A stretch of DNA of 64,000 bases from Treponema vincentii F0403 (lineage in GTDB: Bacteria; Spirochaetota; Spirochaetia; Treponematales; Treponemataceae). Made by a program: the position numbers and the translations under genes. The stretch covers positions 62,001 through 126,000 of the forward strand of contig NZ_KE332512.1 in NCBI RefSeq assembly GCF_000412995.1, written 5' to 3'. Positions 23,979 through 32,690 of the stretch are shown here, piece after piece. Numbering within the stretch: the stretch's first letter is position 1; the number at the start of each line of letters is the position of its first letter. The notes under the pieces are model-generated. The model saw only the letters and a program-made list of their open reading frames with translations, was not told the DNA's origin and did not search any database.

Positions 23979-26051
23979 ATGGCGCAGTGGCTTGAGCTTG
24001 TCTTTAAACTACCTTTATATCAATCGTTTTTTTACCGGAATACTGCCGCCGTACCGAAACGTTCGGCTAAAGCAGCGGAAAAAAGTGCGGATAGTTCCAT
24101 CCCGATGGACTGTGCTGCCGCACCGGATGGGGAACAATCCTTAGCCGGCAGACGGGCGGCGGTTCGATTCGGCTCGCGCAAGCTCGTCGGTTTTATCGTT
24201 GCGGAACATGAAACGCTGCCGAAAAGCTGTCCTTTTGCGGAAGCCGACATAAAGCCGATCGACCGCATCATCGATGCGGAACCGCTTTTCACCGATGAAC
24301 AGGCAGCGCTCGCCCGCTGGATGTCCCGCTTTTATATCTGCGCCGAGGGGATTGCGCTTTCCGCAATGCTGCCCTCCGGCAAACGCGAAGCGGGGGAGCT
24401 GAATACCGATGGGATTGAATTCGCCGGAACCGATTTTTCCGCTTCGGCGCTCACTCTTTCGGAAGAACAACGTTCCGCCGTAGAAGCGATTTCCGGCTGC
24501 GCTGCCGGCGAGTTCTTTTATGTGTACGGCATTACCGGTTCGGGTAAAACCGAGGTGTTTTTGCAGGCCGCTTCGCGTACGCTTGCCGCCGGAAAATCGG
24601 TCATCTATCTTGTGCCCGAAATCACGCTGAGCCATCAGGTCGCGGAAACCGTTAAAAAGCGTTTCGGCGGCCGCTGCGCAGTGCTCCATTCGGGACTGAC
24701 CGGCAGCAAGCGGCTTGCGGAATGGCGGCGTATTGCGCGGGGCGAGGCGCGGATTGTCGTCGGAGTACGCAGCGCCATATTCGCCCCCGTCCGCGATCTT
24801 GGACTCATCATCATCGACGAGGAACACGACGGTTCGTATAAGTCGGGCTTTGCGCCCCGCTACCACGCGCGGCAGGTTGCGATGTACCTCTGCAAAAAAC
24901 ACGGCTGTCCGCTGGTGATGGGGTCGGCAACGCCGTCGGTAGAGGCATGGCATTTGATGAAAACCGGCGCAATCCGCACCCTGCGGTTGAGCGAGCGGCT
25001 TTCCGGCGGCGCGCTGCCTCATATCCGTATCGAATCACTTCTGCATACGAGCGGGGCGTTAAGCAGCGCGCTTATCGATGAAATGCGCCGCACCAAAACC
25101 CAAGGAAAACAGACCATTCTCTTTTTGAACCGCCGCGGGTTCTCTCATTTCTTTAAGTGTAAGAACTGCGGACACGAGCTCTTGTGTAAAAACTGTTCGG
25201 TGCCGCTCACCTTTCATAAAAGCGAGGGGCTGATGAAGTGCCACTACTGCGGATGGACGGCAAAGCCGCCGAGCGCCTGCCCCGAATGCGGCTCCATCGA
25301 GGCGGGCTATACGAGCATCGGTACGGAATATATCGAAGAACAGGTGCGGAAAACCTTTCCCGATTGCACCGTTCAGCGTATCGACACCGATGTGCTGCAA
25401 AAAAACAAGCAGGCGGTTCAAATTCTCCATGATTTTCGGAGCGGCGCTATCGATATTCTCCTCGGCACGCAGATGATTGCCAAAGGGTTAAACTTTCCCG
25501 GCGTGCGGCTTGTCGGGATTGCGCTTGCCGACACCGGCTTGCAGATGCCGGATTTTAGAGCTGCCGAGCGTACTTTTTCGCTCATCATGCAGGTTGCAGG
25601 CAGGGCAGGGCGATATGTGCCCGACGGGGAGGTGATTATTCAAACCTATAACCCCTATCATCCTGCAATCGTCTGCGCGCAGCATAACGATGTGGAAGGT
25701 TTTTATACGCAGGAGCTGCAGCAGCGTCAGGCGTTGGAATTTCCTCCCTTTGCCCGCCTTATCCGGCTGGTGTTCCGCAGTAAAGATCAACACAAAGCGG
25801 AAGAAGCCGCGTACGGCGCACGGGAGCTGTTACCGCAGCTGTTTCCGCCGGAAGGTGCAAAAGACATAGAAATACTCGGCCCCTCCGATTGTATGCTTTC
25901 GCTGGTGGCGGGTAATCACCGGATGCAGCTGCTGCTGCGTGCCGAAACGCTCGCGCCGATGCAAAAAGCCGTCTACCGGTTTATCACCGAATACAAAGCG
26001 GCTGTGGGTGTGTATATCGAAACGGATGTCGATCCGGTCAGTTTATTATAA
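23979..26051 (+). CDS. priA: Primosomal protein N' (replication restart helicase)
   Basis: A 690-residue PriA. The N-terminal DNA-binding region is recognisable by GRRAAVRFGSRKLVGFIVAEHE. The helicase follows with Walker A GITGSGKTEVF (about 182-192), DEEH box IIIDEEHDGSYK, and motif III MGSATPSVEAW. The zinc module has C-x-x-C pairs in CKNCGHELLCKNC and CHYCGW...CPECGS. Motifs V and VI (DILLGTQMIAKGLNFPGV, QVAGRAGR) follow. PriA recognises stalled forks and loads DnaB through PriB/DnaT or equivalents. The gene begins four bases after the uracil-DNA glycosylase stop and continues at once into a region leading to manA. It is of normal length and appears intact. Confidence 0.96.
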   Translation: MAQWLELVFKLPLYQSFFYRNTAAVPKRSAKAAEKSADSSIPMDCAAAPDGEQSLAGRRAAVRFGSRKLVGFIVAEHETLPKSCPFAEADIKPIDRIIDAEPLFTDEQAALARWMSRFYICAEGIALSAMLPSGKREAGELNTDGIEFAGTDFSASALTLSEEQRSAVEAISGCAAGEFFYVYGITGSGKTEVFLQAASRTLAAGKSVIYLVPEITLSHQVAETVKKRFGGRCAVLHSGLTGSKRLAEWRRIARGEARIVVGVRSAIFAPVRDLGLIIIDEEHDGSYKSGFAPRYHARQVAMYLCKKHGCPLVMGSATPSVEAWHLMKTGAIRTLRLSERLSGGALPHIRIESLLHTSGALSSALIDEMRRTKTQGKQTILFLNRRGFSHFFKCKNCGHELLCKNCSVPLTFHKSEGLMKCHYCGWTAKPPSACPECGSIEAGYTSIGTEYIEEQVRKTFPDCTVQRIDTDVLQKNKQAVQILHDFRSGAIDILLGTQMIAKGLNFPGVRLVGIALADTGLQMPDFRAAERTFSLIMQVAGRAGRYVPDGEVIIQTYNPYHPAIVCAQHNDVEGFYTQELQQRQALEFPPFARLIRLVFRSKDQHKAEEAAYGARELLPQLFPPEGAKDIEILGPSDCMLSLVAGNHRMQLLLRAETLAPMQKAVYRFITEYKAAVGVYIETDVDPVSLL

Positions 26052-26124
26052 GGTTGGCAGCTGTAAAAACTCAAGTATAGTGTTTAGAGGTTTCTACGTA
26101 CAATATGATATTGAGAGGTATGAT

Positions 26125-27045
26125 ATGCAGCAGAATATAACGATGTTTAAAACACAGCCTTTTATTTCCGAGAAGGTATGGGGATATGAGCGGTGGATTG
26201 TCTCCGTTCATCCGGCGGGTCAGTCCCTTGCAGATGATGGGACGCCGCAAATAGGCGGAAAACCGCTCGGAACCGTTATCGGCGCTTCGTATCCGCTTTT
26301 GATTAAAATTATTCAGGCAAATGAAACGCTTTCGGTACAGGTTCACCCCGATGACGAATATGCGCGTCTCCATGAACACAGCGCCGGTAAAACCGAATGC
26401 TGGTATGTGCTCGAGGCGGCGCCCGATGCAAAGATTATTTACGGGTTGCAGAAAGATTATCCTCGCAGCGAGCTGGAAGAGGCAATTCGGAATAACACGA
26501 TAGAACGCTGCCTCCGCTCCGTCCCCGTGTCGAAGGGGGACTTTATCTTTATTCCTGCGGGAACCGTTCACGCGATACAGGGGGGCTTGCGCCTTTTAGA
26601 GGTACAGCAGTCAAGCGATATAACCTACCGGCTTTATGACTGGGGGCGTCCCCGCGAAGTGCATATACAAAAGGGGCTTGATGTGCTGCGGTATCTGCCC
26701 GCTTCCGCGCTGACGCCGGAGCATCCGTTTAGCGGACGGATGAACTGTCCGTATTTCCGGCTTGAAAAAAAAGATTTTACCGCTGCGGGAACGCTTTCGT
26801 TTTCGTCATTTGACACGCCGGCCGCAAAAACGGGCTGGTGCAGCCTTTTTATCATTGCCGGAAACGGAACGCTTGAAACCGGCGGAAACGGTACGCTTGA
26901 AGCTGCGGACAACGGCGTACTTGAAACTGCCGGAAACCGCACTTTGCAGGTAAAAGCCGAAGACTGTATCATGGTGAGGCGGGATGCTGCCGTTTCGGTT
27001 ATTCCAAATCAAGGCTCGCCGCTTTCGATTATGCTGATGGGGTAG
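26125..27045 (+). CDS. manA: Mannose-6-phosphate isomerase, class I
   Basis: A 306-residue cupin isomerase from ATG 26125 with GAGAGG seven bases upstream; readings starting earlier would overlap priA. Family marks include EKVWGYERW, the IIQANETLSVQVHPDDEYA metal/substrate loop with Gln and His ligands, GKTECWYVLEA with Glu, and IPAGTVHAIQGG with the last metal His. It interconverts mannose-6-phosphate and fructose-6-phosphate for mannose use or GDP-mannose supply. Near the C-terminus there is an in-frame tandem repeat of four 8-residue units based on G-N-G-T-L-E-x-A/G (residues about 245-276), absent from typical members; see the repeat entry. The repeats fall between two beta strands of the second cupin, where a loop could accept them. 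Confidence 0.92.
   Translation: MQQNITMFKTQPFISEKVWGYERWIVSVHPAGQSLADDGTPQIGGKPLGTVIGASYPLLIKIIQANETLSVQVHPDDEYARLHEHSAGKTECWYVLEAAPDAKIIYGLQKDYPRSELEEAIRNNTIERCLRSVPVSKGDFIFIPAGTVHAIQGGLRLLEVQQSSDITYRLYDWGRPREVHIQKGLDVLRYLPASALTPEHPFSGRMNCPYFRLEKKDFTAAGTLSFSSFDTPAAKTGWCSLFIIAGNGTLETGGNGTLEAADNGVLETAGNRTLQVKAEDCIMVRRDAAVSVIPNQGSPLSIMLMG
26857..26952 (+). repeat. 24-bp tandem repeat, four units, inside manA
   Basis: Four consecutive 24-base units at 26857, 26881, 26905 and 26929. Each encodes eight residues on the pattern A/G-G-N-G-T-L-E-T. The units have diverged at several positions, with the fourth most changed. Because the period is a multiple of three, copy-number change would keep the frame. 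Confidence 0.85.
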
Positions 27046-27185
27046 GGCGGCAAAACGATGCAATTGCTGTCAATTGCTTGACAGAATGAACGGTAGAAGT
27101 GATAATTACCGTTATAAAGAAAAATCAAGAAAGCCCGCCGGTTATTTTTGCAAAAGCCGGCAGTGTCATGTAAAGGACAGTCTAT

Positions 27186-28289
27186 ATGAAAACGTTTTTG
27201 GTACGAATCATTCTTTTGGTGTTAAAAGTAATCGGCGTGATTGCAGCAACTGCCGCTATAGCATTCGGGATTTTGCTGCTGTTTATTACGATAACCGAGT
27301 ATCGCCCTAAAGCTCAAGAACCCGCCGAAGTCATAGGGGATGTTGCAAATACGCAAGAATCCGTTGAATTTGCAAAACCTATTGATATTATCAGTTGGAA
27401 TATCGGGTATTGCGGGCTCGGTGCAGGGCAGGATTTCTTTATGGACGGAGGAACCATGGTGCGCCCTGCGGATAAGAAAGAGGTTGAAGAAAATCTTGCC
27501 GGCGTTATTCAGACCCTGAAGCGCTACCCTGCCGATTTTTACTTTATTCAAGAAATGGATAAGGCCTCAAAGCGTTCCTATTATATCGATCAAACTGCGG
27601 CGCTTTCCGAAGCGCTCGGTATCCCGCTTAGTTATACCTATAATTTTAAGGCCGCGTATGTGCCTTATCCCATTCCGCCGATTGGAAAGGTCGCAAGCGG
27701 AGTCGGTCTTTTTACGCGCTATCCTTTTACGGAAACCTATCGTTTTGCGCTGCCGGTACCGTTTAAATGGCCGGTCAGCACGGTTAATTTAAAGCGGTGT
27801 ATGCTGATAAACCGTTTCCCGCTCGAATCCGGGAGACAGCTGGTAACCGCCGTGCTGCATTTGGAAGCTTATGATGAAGGAGAGGGCAAAATTGCCCAGA
27901 CTAAGGCGGTGGCCGATTTTATCCGTGCCGAATATGAAGCGGGCAATTACGTCATTGCGGGCGGAGATTTTAATCAAATCTTTCCGGGGACTCAGTTGCG
28001 TTATCCCCTCTATGATGAATTTTGGGCACCGGGTAAAATGAGCGGAGGTATACTGCCGGATGGTTGGCAGTTCGCCTCTGATGATAGGGTTCCTTCGTGC
28101 CGTCTTAATAAAGCGCCGTATACATCTGCACTCGCTGACGAAAATATCCGTAAAAAGTGGCCGTACTACGTTATCGACGGGTTTATCGTATCCCCGAATA
28201 TCTCTATTGTATCGGTAGAAACGCTCGATGAATCCTTCCGGTATGCAGACCATAATCCGGTAAAGCTGCGCGTCATATTAAATCCCTAA
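27186..28289 (+). CDS. Endonuclease/exonuclease/phosphatase-family protein, membrane-anchored
   Basis: A 367-residue protein with a long N-terminal hydrophobic segment (residues 7-38) that anchors it, then an EEP-fold domain. Motifs: IISWNIGYCG (Asn/metal), FIQEMDKAS (metal Glu), GGDFNQ (Asp-x-Asn) and YADHNPVKL (Asp-His). This set catalyses metal-dependent phosphoester cleavage in DNase I, inositol-phosphatase and sphingomyelinase relatives. The domain is predicted outside the cytoplasm, so a nucleic acid, phosphoinositide or lipid substrate in the periplasm or at the surface is possible; I cannot choose. The gene stands alone, 140 bases after manA and 165 before the next gene. Start ATG 27186 follows AAAGGACAGTCTAT. 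Confidence 0.85.
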   Translation: MKTFLVRIILLVLKVIGVIAATAAIAFGILLLFITITEYRPKAQEPAEVIGDVANTQESVEFAKPIDIISWNIGYCGLGAGQDFFMDGGTMVRPADKKEVEENLAGVIQTLKRYPADFYFIQEMDKASKRSYYIDQTAALSEALGIPLSYTYNFKAAYVPYPIPPIGKVASGVGLFTRYPFTETYRFALPVPFKWPVSTVNLKRCMLINRFPLESGRQLVTAVLHLEAYDEGEGKIAQTKAVADFIRAEYEAGNYVIAGGDFNQIFPGTQLRYPLYDEFWAPGKMSGGILPDGWQFASDDRVPSCRLNKAPYTSALADENIRKKWPYYVIDGFIVSPNISIVSVETLDESFRYADHNPVKLRVILNP

Positions 28290-28453
28290 TAGTGTTAACA
28301 GCTTCCTATAACGGTTTTTCTCTATGTTTTTCTCCATAAAGAGAATGGGATAAATTGCCGATATATGCGTAAGAGGGCATTATAAATATGATTGTCATAA
28401 AAAACTGAATGGTTTGTGATGCCCCGTATGCAATGCCGGTAAGGAAGAGGAAT

Positions 28454-29440
28454 ATGTCAGTAAAGAAAATAGTCTTGATAGCAGCAGCCGTTTTATTGGG
28501 AGTATGGTGTTTTGCTGCCGAAACGGACGGTGAAAGCAAATCTTTTGATGCGGATGTTGCAATCCGATTTTATGACCGCCGTGTATATTATCCCGGAAAC
28601 GACGGAACGGAGCCTATTTTCGTAAAGGTTTCCATTACCAATAAAGGCAGCCAGCCGCTCCGGTTCAAACTGGCCAACGATCGTATGTTCAGCCTTGATT
28701 TTTCGGTTTTGAATACCAAAAACAAGAGCCTTGCGCACACGGAACCATGGGTACGGAAACGGAATACCAATCAGCAGATTTATTTTAGGGAAATTACGAT
28801 AGAGACGGGCGAAACCTATGCCTTTGTAGAAAATGTAAAAGATTATATTACGATTGAAAGTCCCGGCGCTTATATGCTTTCTGCCGATTTTTATCCCGAA
28901 TTAAAGCGTTTAAGCGATACGTCGGAATATCATGTCTCTTCAAATAGGCTCGGTCTTGAAATAAAGCCTTCTCCTTCTGTAGCCGCGCTCGGAGCTCTTC
29001 CGATTGCCTCCGTATCACGGGAAGTGCTGCAGCCTCAGCCTATCTCCCCCGACAAGGTCATTACCTATATGCTGACAGCCCGCCAAAAATCGCAGTGGGA
29101 TCAATTTTTCCTGTATCTTGATATTGAACGGATGATTGCCCGCGATCCGATACGGAGCCGGAGATATAAGGCAGAGGCGGAAGCGGGACGCATCAGTATG
29201 ATCGATACCTATAAGCACGACCTTATGCAGTCGCGTACCGATAAAGATATTGCGATGATTCCGGTAGAATTTACCGTTGAGCGGACAACGTACAGCGCAA
29301 CTGAAGCTGAGGTTACGGTTATTGAGTGGTTTGATTACACCAGCTTCCGCGAAAAAAAGCGCTTTACCTATAACCTTGCTTCCCGCGATGATATTTGGAC
29401 GGTGTACGATTACAGCGTAGACAATCTCGGGACGGAGTAA
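28454..29440 (+). CDS. Exported protein of unknown function
   Basis: A 328-residue protein from ATG 28454, chosen for GGAAGAGG upstream; the reading from 28409 has no such site. The first 22 residues are a signal peptide (MSVKKIVLIAAAVLLGVWCFAAETD). Residues about 30-160 look like an immunoglobulin-like beta sandwich (FVKVSITNKGSQPLRFKLANDRMFSLDFSVLNTKNK, then EITIETGETYAFVENVKDYITIESPGAYMLSADFYPEL). The C-terminal half begins with ISPDKVITYMLTARQKSQWDQFFLYLDIERMIARDPIRSRRYKAEAEAGR, a helical part found in treponemal exported proteins, and ends with a beta-rich segment. No catalytic motif is seen. It is probably periplasmic or surface-located. A hairpin follows 41 bases after the stop. Confidence 0.7.
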   Translation: MSVKKIVLIAAAVLLGVWCFAAETDGESKSFDADVAIRFYDRRVYYPGNDGTEPIFVKVSITNKGSQPLRFKLANDRMFSLDFSVLNTKNKSLAHTEPWVRKRNTNQQIYFREITIETGETYAFVENVKDYITIESPGAYMLSADFYPELKRLSDTSEYHVSSNRLGLEIKPSPSVAALGALPIASVSREVLQPQPISPDKVITYMLTARQKSQWDQFFLYLDIERMIARDPIRSRRYKAEAEAGRISMIDTYKHDLMQSRTDKDIAMIPVEFTVERTTYSATEAEVTVIEWFDYTSFREKKRFTYNLASRDDIWTVYDYSVDNLGTE

Positions 29441-29480
29441 ATTTTAACAAATCTTTACTGCCGGTAACTTTACGGATTGT

Positions 29481-29519
29481 GGAGCTGTCTCAAAAGTTGA
29501 TTACTTTTGCGACAGTTCC
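29481..29519. terminator. Hairpin between convergent genes
   Basis: GGAGCTGTC...AAAAGT pairs with ACTTTTG...GACAGTTCC, about 15 base pairs with a few mismatches. It lies between two convergent genes and has the sequence style of hairpin H1 of the copy at 40916. There is no strong T run, so termination is only likely. Confidence 0.5.
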
Positions 29520-29550
29520 ATTGTGCTGCGGCAGTCTTTAAATTTATGCA

Positions 29551-30039
29551 CTATAAGAGCTTCGGCAATATCTGTTTCCATGATATAAGCAAATCTTCAA
29601 AACGGCACCGTGCATTTGCCGGGCTGGTAGACGGCAACTTTATAGCCGTAATCCCAATCCGTTTAGTACATACTTCATAAGCTTTGCTGCCGTTTGCAAA
29701 GACGGCTTGAATAGGAGCTGTTCGGAAAATCCCGCTTAAATCAGCCGGCACAATGGACTGCATGCTTGCATCTGCAGATCCGCTAAGCGTACAGGCAGTA
29801 ACGGCATCGTACAGTGCAATATGATGGTGTAAAAGCATATACTTTTTTTCTTCTATGGAGTGCGGTTCCCGTACTTCCAGTAAGGCTGCAAGCAGCGGCC
29901 AAAACCTGTTCCGCGGATGGCCGTAATAGAATTCCTGCGCACGGGATGCAACCGACGGAAATGAGCCTAAAATCAAAATTTTCGATTCGGTGTTATATAC
30001 CGGCGCAAAGGGATGGATAAGTCTTTCAGTCATTGTCAT
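29551..30039 (-). CDS. Hypoxanthine (deoxyinosine)-type DNA glycosylase
   Basis: A 162-residue small glycosylase of the UDG superfamily. ILILGSFPSVASRAQEFYYGHPRNRFWPLLAAL matches the G-S-F-P-S motif and the R-N-x-F-W segment of the deoxyinosine glycosylase family, and LPSTSPANA near the C-terminus is its second loop. Between them there is DAVTACTLSGSADASMQSIVPADL. Related enzymes remove hypoxanthine arising from adenine deamination to begin repair. Length is normal. The start is ATG 30039 (M-T-M-T-E), with a second Met two codons in. It lies 33 bases downstream of the vWA protein gene on the same strand and could be co-transcribed, though the functions seem unrelated. Confidence 0.82.
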   Translation of the reverse strand: MTMTERLIHPFAPVYNTESKILILGSFPSVASRAQEFYYGHPRNRFWPLLAALLEVREPHSIEEKKYMLLHHHIALYDAVTACTLSGSADASMQSIVPADLSGIFRTAPIQAVFANGSKAYEVCTKRIGITAIKLPSTSPANARCRFEDLLISWKQILPKLL

Positions 30040-30072
30040 TGCTGCTTATACGCATCCCGATACGGCCGTATT

Positions 30073-32397
30073 TTAGCGCTCCTCAGTGTAATTAATAGAC
30101 GTAAGGATTGTATTAAGTTTAATCATCGGGTCTTCGTAGCCTCTAAATGTAAACGTAACATGATAGCCTTTCTTAGATACCGCGGTAATATCCCGCCCGA
30201 TACACTGATAGATCGTATTCGATGTTTCGTATGGGAAGTATTCGGGCTTTAAAATGGAAACACGGTAGTCGCTGCCGTCATACTGCACCTGCGCAAGGTT
30301 TGCGGGGAAGGGTACAAGAAAGATTAAAAAGTCATCGCTCTTGCTGCCGCCGATGCTTAGGCGGCTTCCCGGCTTCATTACATGGATGTTCCGTTTACCG
30401 ATTGATGTGTTTTGATTATAAACAAACAGTTCCGTCATCCCTGACTGCGAAGGTTTTGTACTGATACGGCCGCTATAATAACCGCGATTGAGTCCGGGGC
30501 GGCGATCTATATAGTTTTCTGCGCTATTTAATAAGGCAAACCGTCCTTCTGCCGTACGCGACTGCTGCCGTGCAAGATAATCAAATTGCGCGGCCGTTTC
30601 GGTTTTAGTTGCCGCTGCCGCCGCCGCCGTTTGGGAGCCGAAGGTATTCAAGGTGTCGCGCGGATCCGCTTTATCTGCCAACTGTTCCGGATAATACTTC
30701 TTTTCGGAGGCGGTAAGCACGGGACGCTGCTCTCCGTTAAAGTCGGTTTGACGTACCGTGTTGTTTTGCCGGTTTAAATCAGACTGCTGCCCAACCATTC
30801 GAGCGGCATATTTAACCGGTTCGGAAGCGCGGCGGCGGAGTATAAAGATAAATATCAGCACAACAAGAAGAATCAATGCGGCGAGCAGTATCCATATCAG
30901 ATTACCGCTTAGCAGGGATTGAATAAATGTCGGCGTAACGCTTACAAGAACGGCAGCGGCTTGGGAAAAGGTCTTATTCTGCTGTACAAGGTCAAGCCGG
31001 ATATCTGTTCTGTGCTGTCCCTCGCTGCGTAAACTGTCGGGCAGCGTAATCCGTATTGTCAGTTCGCTTTTTCCTTTCGGCGGAATACTGACAGTGATAT
31101 TATTAAGTTGTTGTTTTTGGGATTCGCCGTCTGCCCCTACGGAAATGCTTTTTAATTGTACTTCAACCGCTTCTTCGGCGTCATTGATAATAGTCAGCGG
31201 AAGTTCGGCGGCCGCACCGGAGGTTTCTATCCGTTCCGGAAAGACAATCTGCGGGATCGGCTGTACGGTATCGCTGAATTCAATTCCGCCTTCTTCCGGT
31301 AAGGGACTCGGTTCAATGCCGAGATTTTCCGTAAAGGCTTGCGAAACATCCGTATATTCCTTAGGCGGCTGATCTGCAGAACCCGCTCCGGTAGAAGCAA
31401 ACTGTCCGCCGTCCGATTCGGTGCTTTCGGTATTCTGCGACGCCGCTTCGGAAGTAGCCGAAGCATTCGCTTCGTTTCGGTTATAGGTATTGCTGCCGGT
31501 ACCGGAATTTGAATAATTGCCTCTATCGGCGGTACCGGAGCTATCCGCCGTTCCCTGCGCAGTCTGCGCCGTACTTGCGTTCTGATTGCCGGACGGAGTT
31601 GTCGTACCGGTTTGTCTTGCTGCGGCATCAGCCGGCGATGCCACGGTACCGGCCGTTTGGGTATTATTACCGGTAGTTGTGCCGGTATTCGATGCGCCGC
31701 CTTGCCGGCTACCTGCATCGCCGCCCGTACTGCCTGATGACGCACGTGAAGAATTTGCCGTGCTATCGACACCTGATCGATCCAGAGAGCCTGTTGCGTC
31801 CAGCTTTCCTTCATAGAAGGCTCCGTCCAAATCCTTAATCACCGCATCGGAAGGGAAGGGGAGTTTGACATAATATACCTTCCAGCCGTGAGCGCGGATA
31901 GAAGCGGAAATTTTAGCTAATTCCGTTTTTACCTGTTCGCCGCTATAATTTCTATACGGACTCGATGCGGGCGGATTAAAAATGCCGTCCGAAATTACAA
32001 TAAGGATTTTTTCCTGCTGCGACGACAGTTCCGCCATATATTGACCGGCAAAATTGATACCGGATAAAAAATCGGCGCTTTGCCCAAGCTGATACAGGAG
32101 CATAAAACGGGAGACAACGCGGGATAAATCCGCTTCGGTATTGATCTTTTGCGACATTTCATAGCGGGGAACCGCGCTAAACGAGATAAGATGGAAAGAA
32201 TCTCCTATACGCACAAATTTTGAAATAATGGATTGCAATACCCGTTGATTGATCACCTCGTAATAGGGTAATACCGTTCCGGAAGTATCCATAAGAACGA
32301 TGACATCGGCAGTTTCATTCCTGACTGTTTGGGCATTTAATGCGGATATAATCAAAAAAAAGAACGTTATACCGGCAAAAATCCTTATTTTTTTCAT
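30073..32397 (-). CDS. vWA and FHA-like domain membrane protein
   Basis: A 774-residue protein. Signal peptide (MKKIRIFAGITFFFLIISALNAQ), then a von Willebrand A domain at about 28-215 with the MIDAS start DVIVLMDTSGTVLPYYEV; the canonical D-x-S-x-S reads D-T-S-G-T. A low-complexity region rich in Ser, Thr, Gly, Asn and Ala follows (about 215-350), then an Ig-like domain (LPLTIINDAEEAVEVQLKSI), a single membrane helix (LIWILLAALILLVVLIFIFIL) near residue 505 and a cytoplasmic part. The C-terminal 140 residues look FHA-like (SIGKRNIHVMKPGSRLSIGGSKSDDFLIFL). vWA domains bind proteins in a metal-dependent way and FHA domains bind phosphothreonine, so it could signal across the membrane. Upstream lies the dispersed repeat at 32466-32602; GGGGAGTACACA precedes the start. 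Confidence 0.78.
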   Translation of the reverse strand: MKKIRIFAGITFFFLIISALNAQTVRNETADVIVLMDTSGTVLPYYEVINQRVLQSIISKFVRIGDSFHLISFSAVPRYEMSQKINTEADLSRVVSRFMLLYQLGQSADFLSGINFAGQYMAELSSQQEKILIVISDGIFNPPASSPYRNYSGEQVKTELAKISASIRAHGWKVYYVKLPFPSDAVIKDLDGAFYEGKLDATGSLDRSGVDSTANSSRASSGSTGGDAGSRQGGASNTGTTTGNNTQTAGTVASPADAAARQTGTTTPSGNQNASTAQTAQGTADSSGTADRGNYSNSGTGSNTYNRNEANASATSEAASQNTESTESDGGQFASTGAGSADQPPKEYTDVSQAFTENLGIEPSPLPEEGGIEFSDTVQPIPQIVFPERIETSGAAAELPLTIINDAEEAVEVQLKSISVGADGESQKQQLNNITVSIPPKGKSELTIRITLPDSLRSEGQHRTDIRLDLVQQNKTFSQAAAVLVSVTPTFIQSLLSGNLIWILLAALILLVVLIFIFILRRRASEPVKYAARMVGQQSDLNRQNNTVRQTDFNGEQRPVLTASEKKYYPEQLADKADPRDTLNTFGSQTAAAAAATKTETAAQFDYLARQQSRTAEGRFALLNSAENYIDRRPGLNRGYYSGRISTKPSQSGMTELFVYNQNTSIGKRNIHVMKPGSRLSIGGSKSDDFLIFLVPFPANLAQVQYDGSDYRVSILKPEYFPYETSNTIYQCIGRDITAVSKKGYHVTFTFRGYEDPMIKLNTILTSINYTEER

Positions 32398-32465
32398 TGT
32401 GTACTCCCCTTTACTGTTTGATCGTCTCTAAAAACCGAAGCTTTTGGAAAGACCTGCTTCCGGTT

Positions 32466-32602
32466 ATTCGTGCGGAGGGTTTAATACCCCGACGCTTGCG
32501 TCGTAACGAAGGGTATTAAAGCCGACTGCAACCACCTTATAGAACATACAGTGCGAAACGTTGAGCACTGTACCCCGACGCTCGCGTCGGAGTTGTTGAT
32601 TT
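32466..32602 (+). repeat. Dispersed palindromic intergenic repeat, copy C
   Basis: The most complete copy: TGCGGAGGGTTTAATACC, GACGCTTGCGTC, AAGCCGACTGCAACCACC, ACAGTGC...GCACTGT hairpin, and CCCCGACGCTCGCGTCGG. It is intergenic, between the vWA gene and the greA terminator. Same orientation as copy B, opposite to copy A. Confidence 0.8.
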
Positions 32603-32603
32603 T

Positions 32604-32643
32604 AAAAGAGCCTTTACAAAAATCTCTTTTGCAAAGGCTCTTT
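32604..32643 (-). terminator. Rho-independent terminator after greA
   Basis: On the minus strand, AAAGAGCCTTTGC pairs with GTAAAGGCTCTTT and is followed by TTTAAAA. It is 48 bases past the greA stop codon and points the right way. Confidence 0.75.
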
Positions 32644-32690
32644 CTTATATTATCGGATCACTTGGTTAGCTTTTTAAAGGCTCGCCATCA

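Noticed and set aside
24141-25022. 293-codon frame opposite priA
   Set aside because: Antisense to a well-conserved helicase; basic, low-complexity product typical of a shadow of GC-rich coding sequence.
25939-26124. Upstream extension of manA inside priA
   Set aside because: The extra residues are priA read in another frame; ATG 26125 has a good ribosome-binding site and matches the family start.
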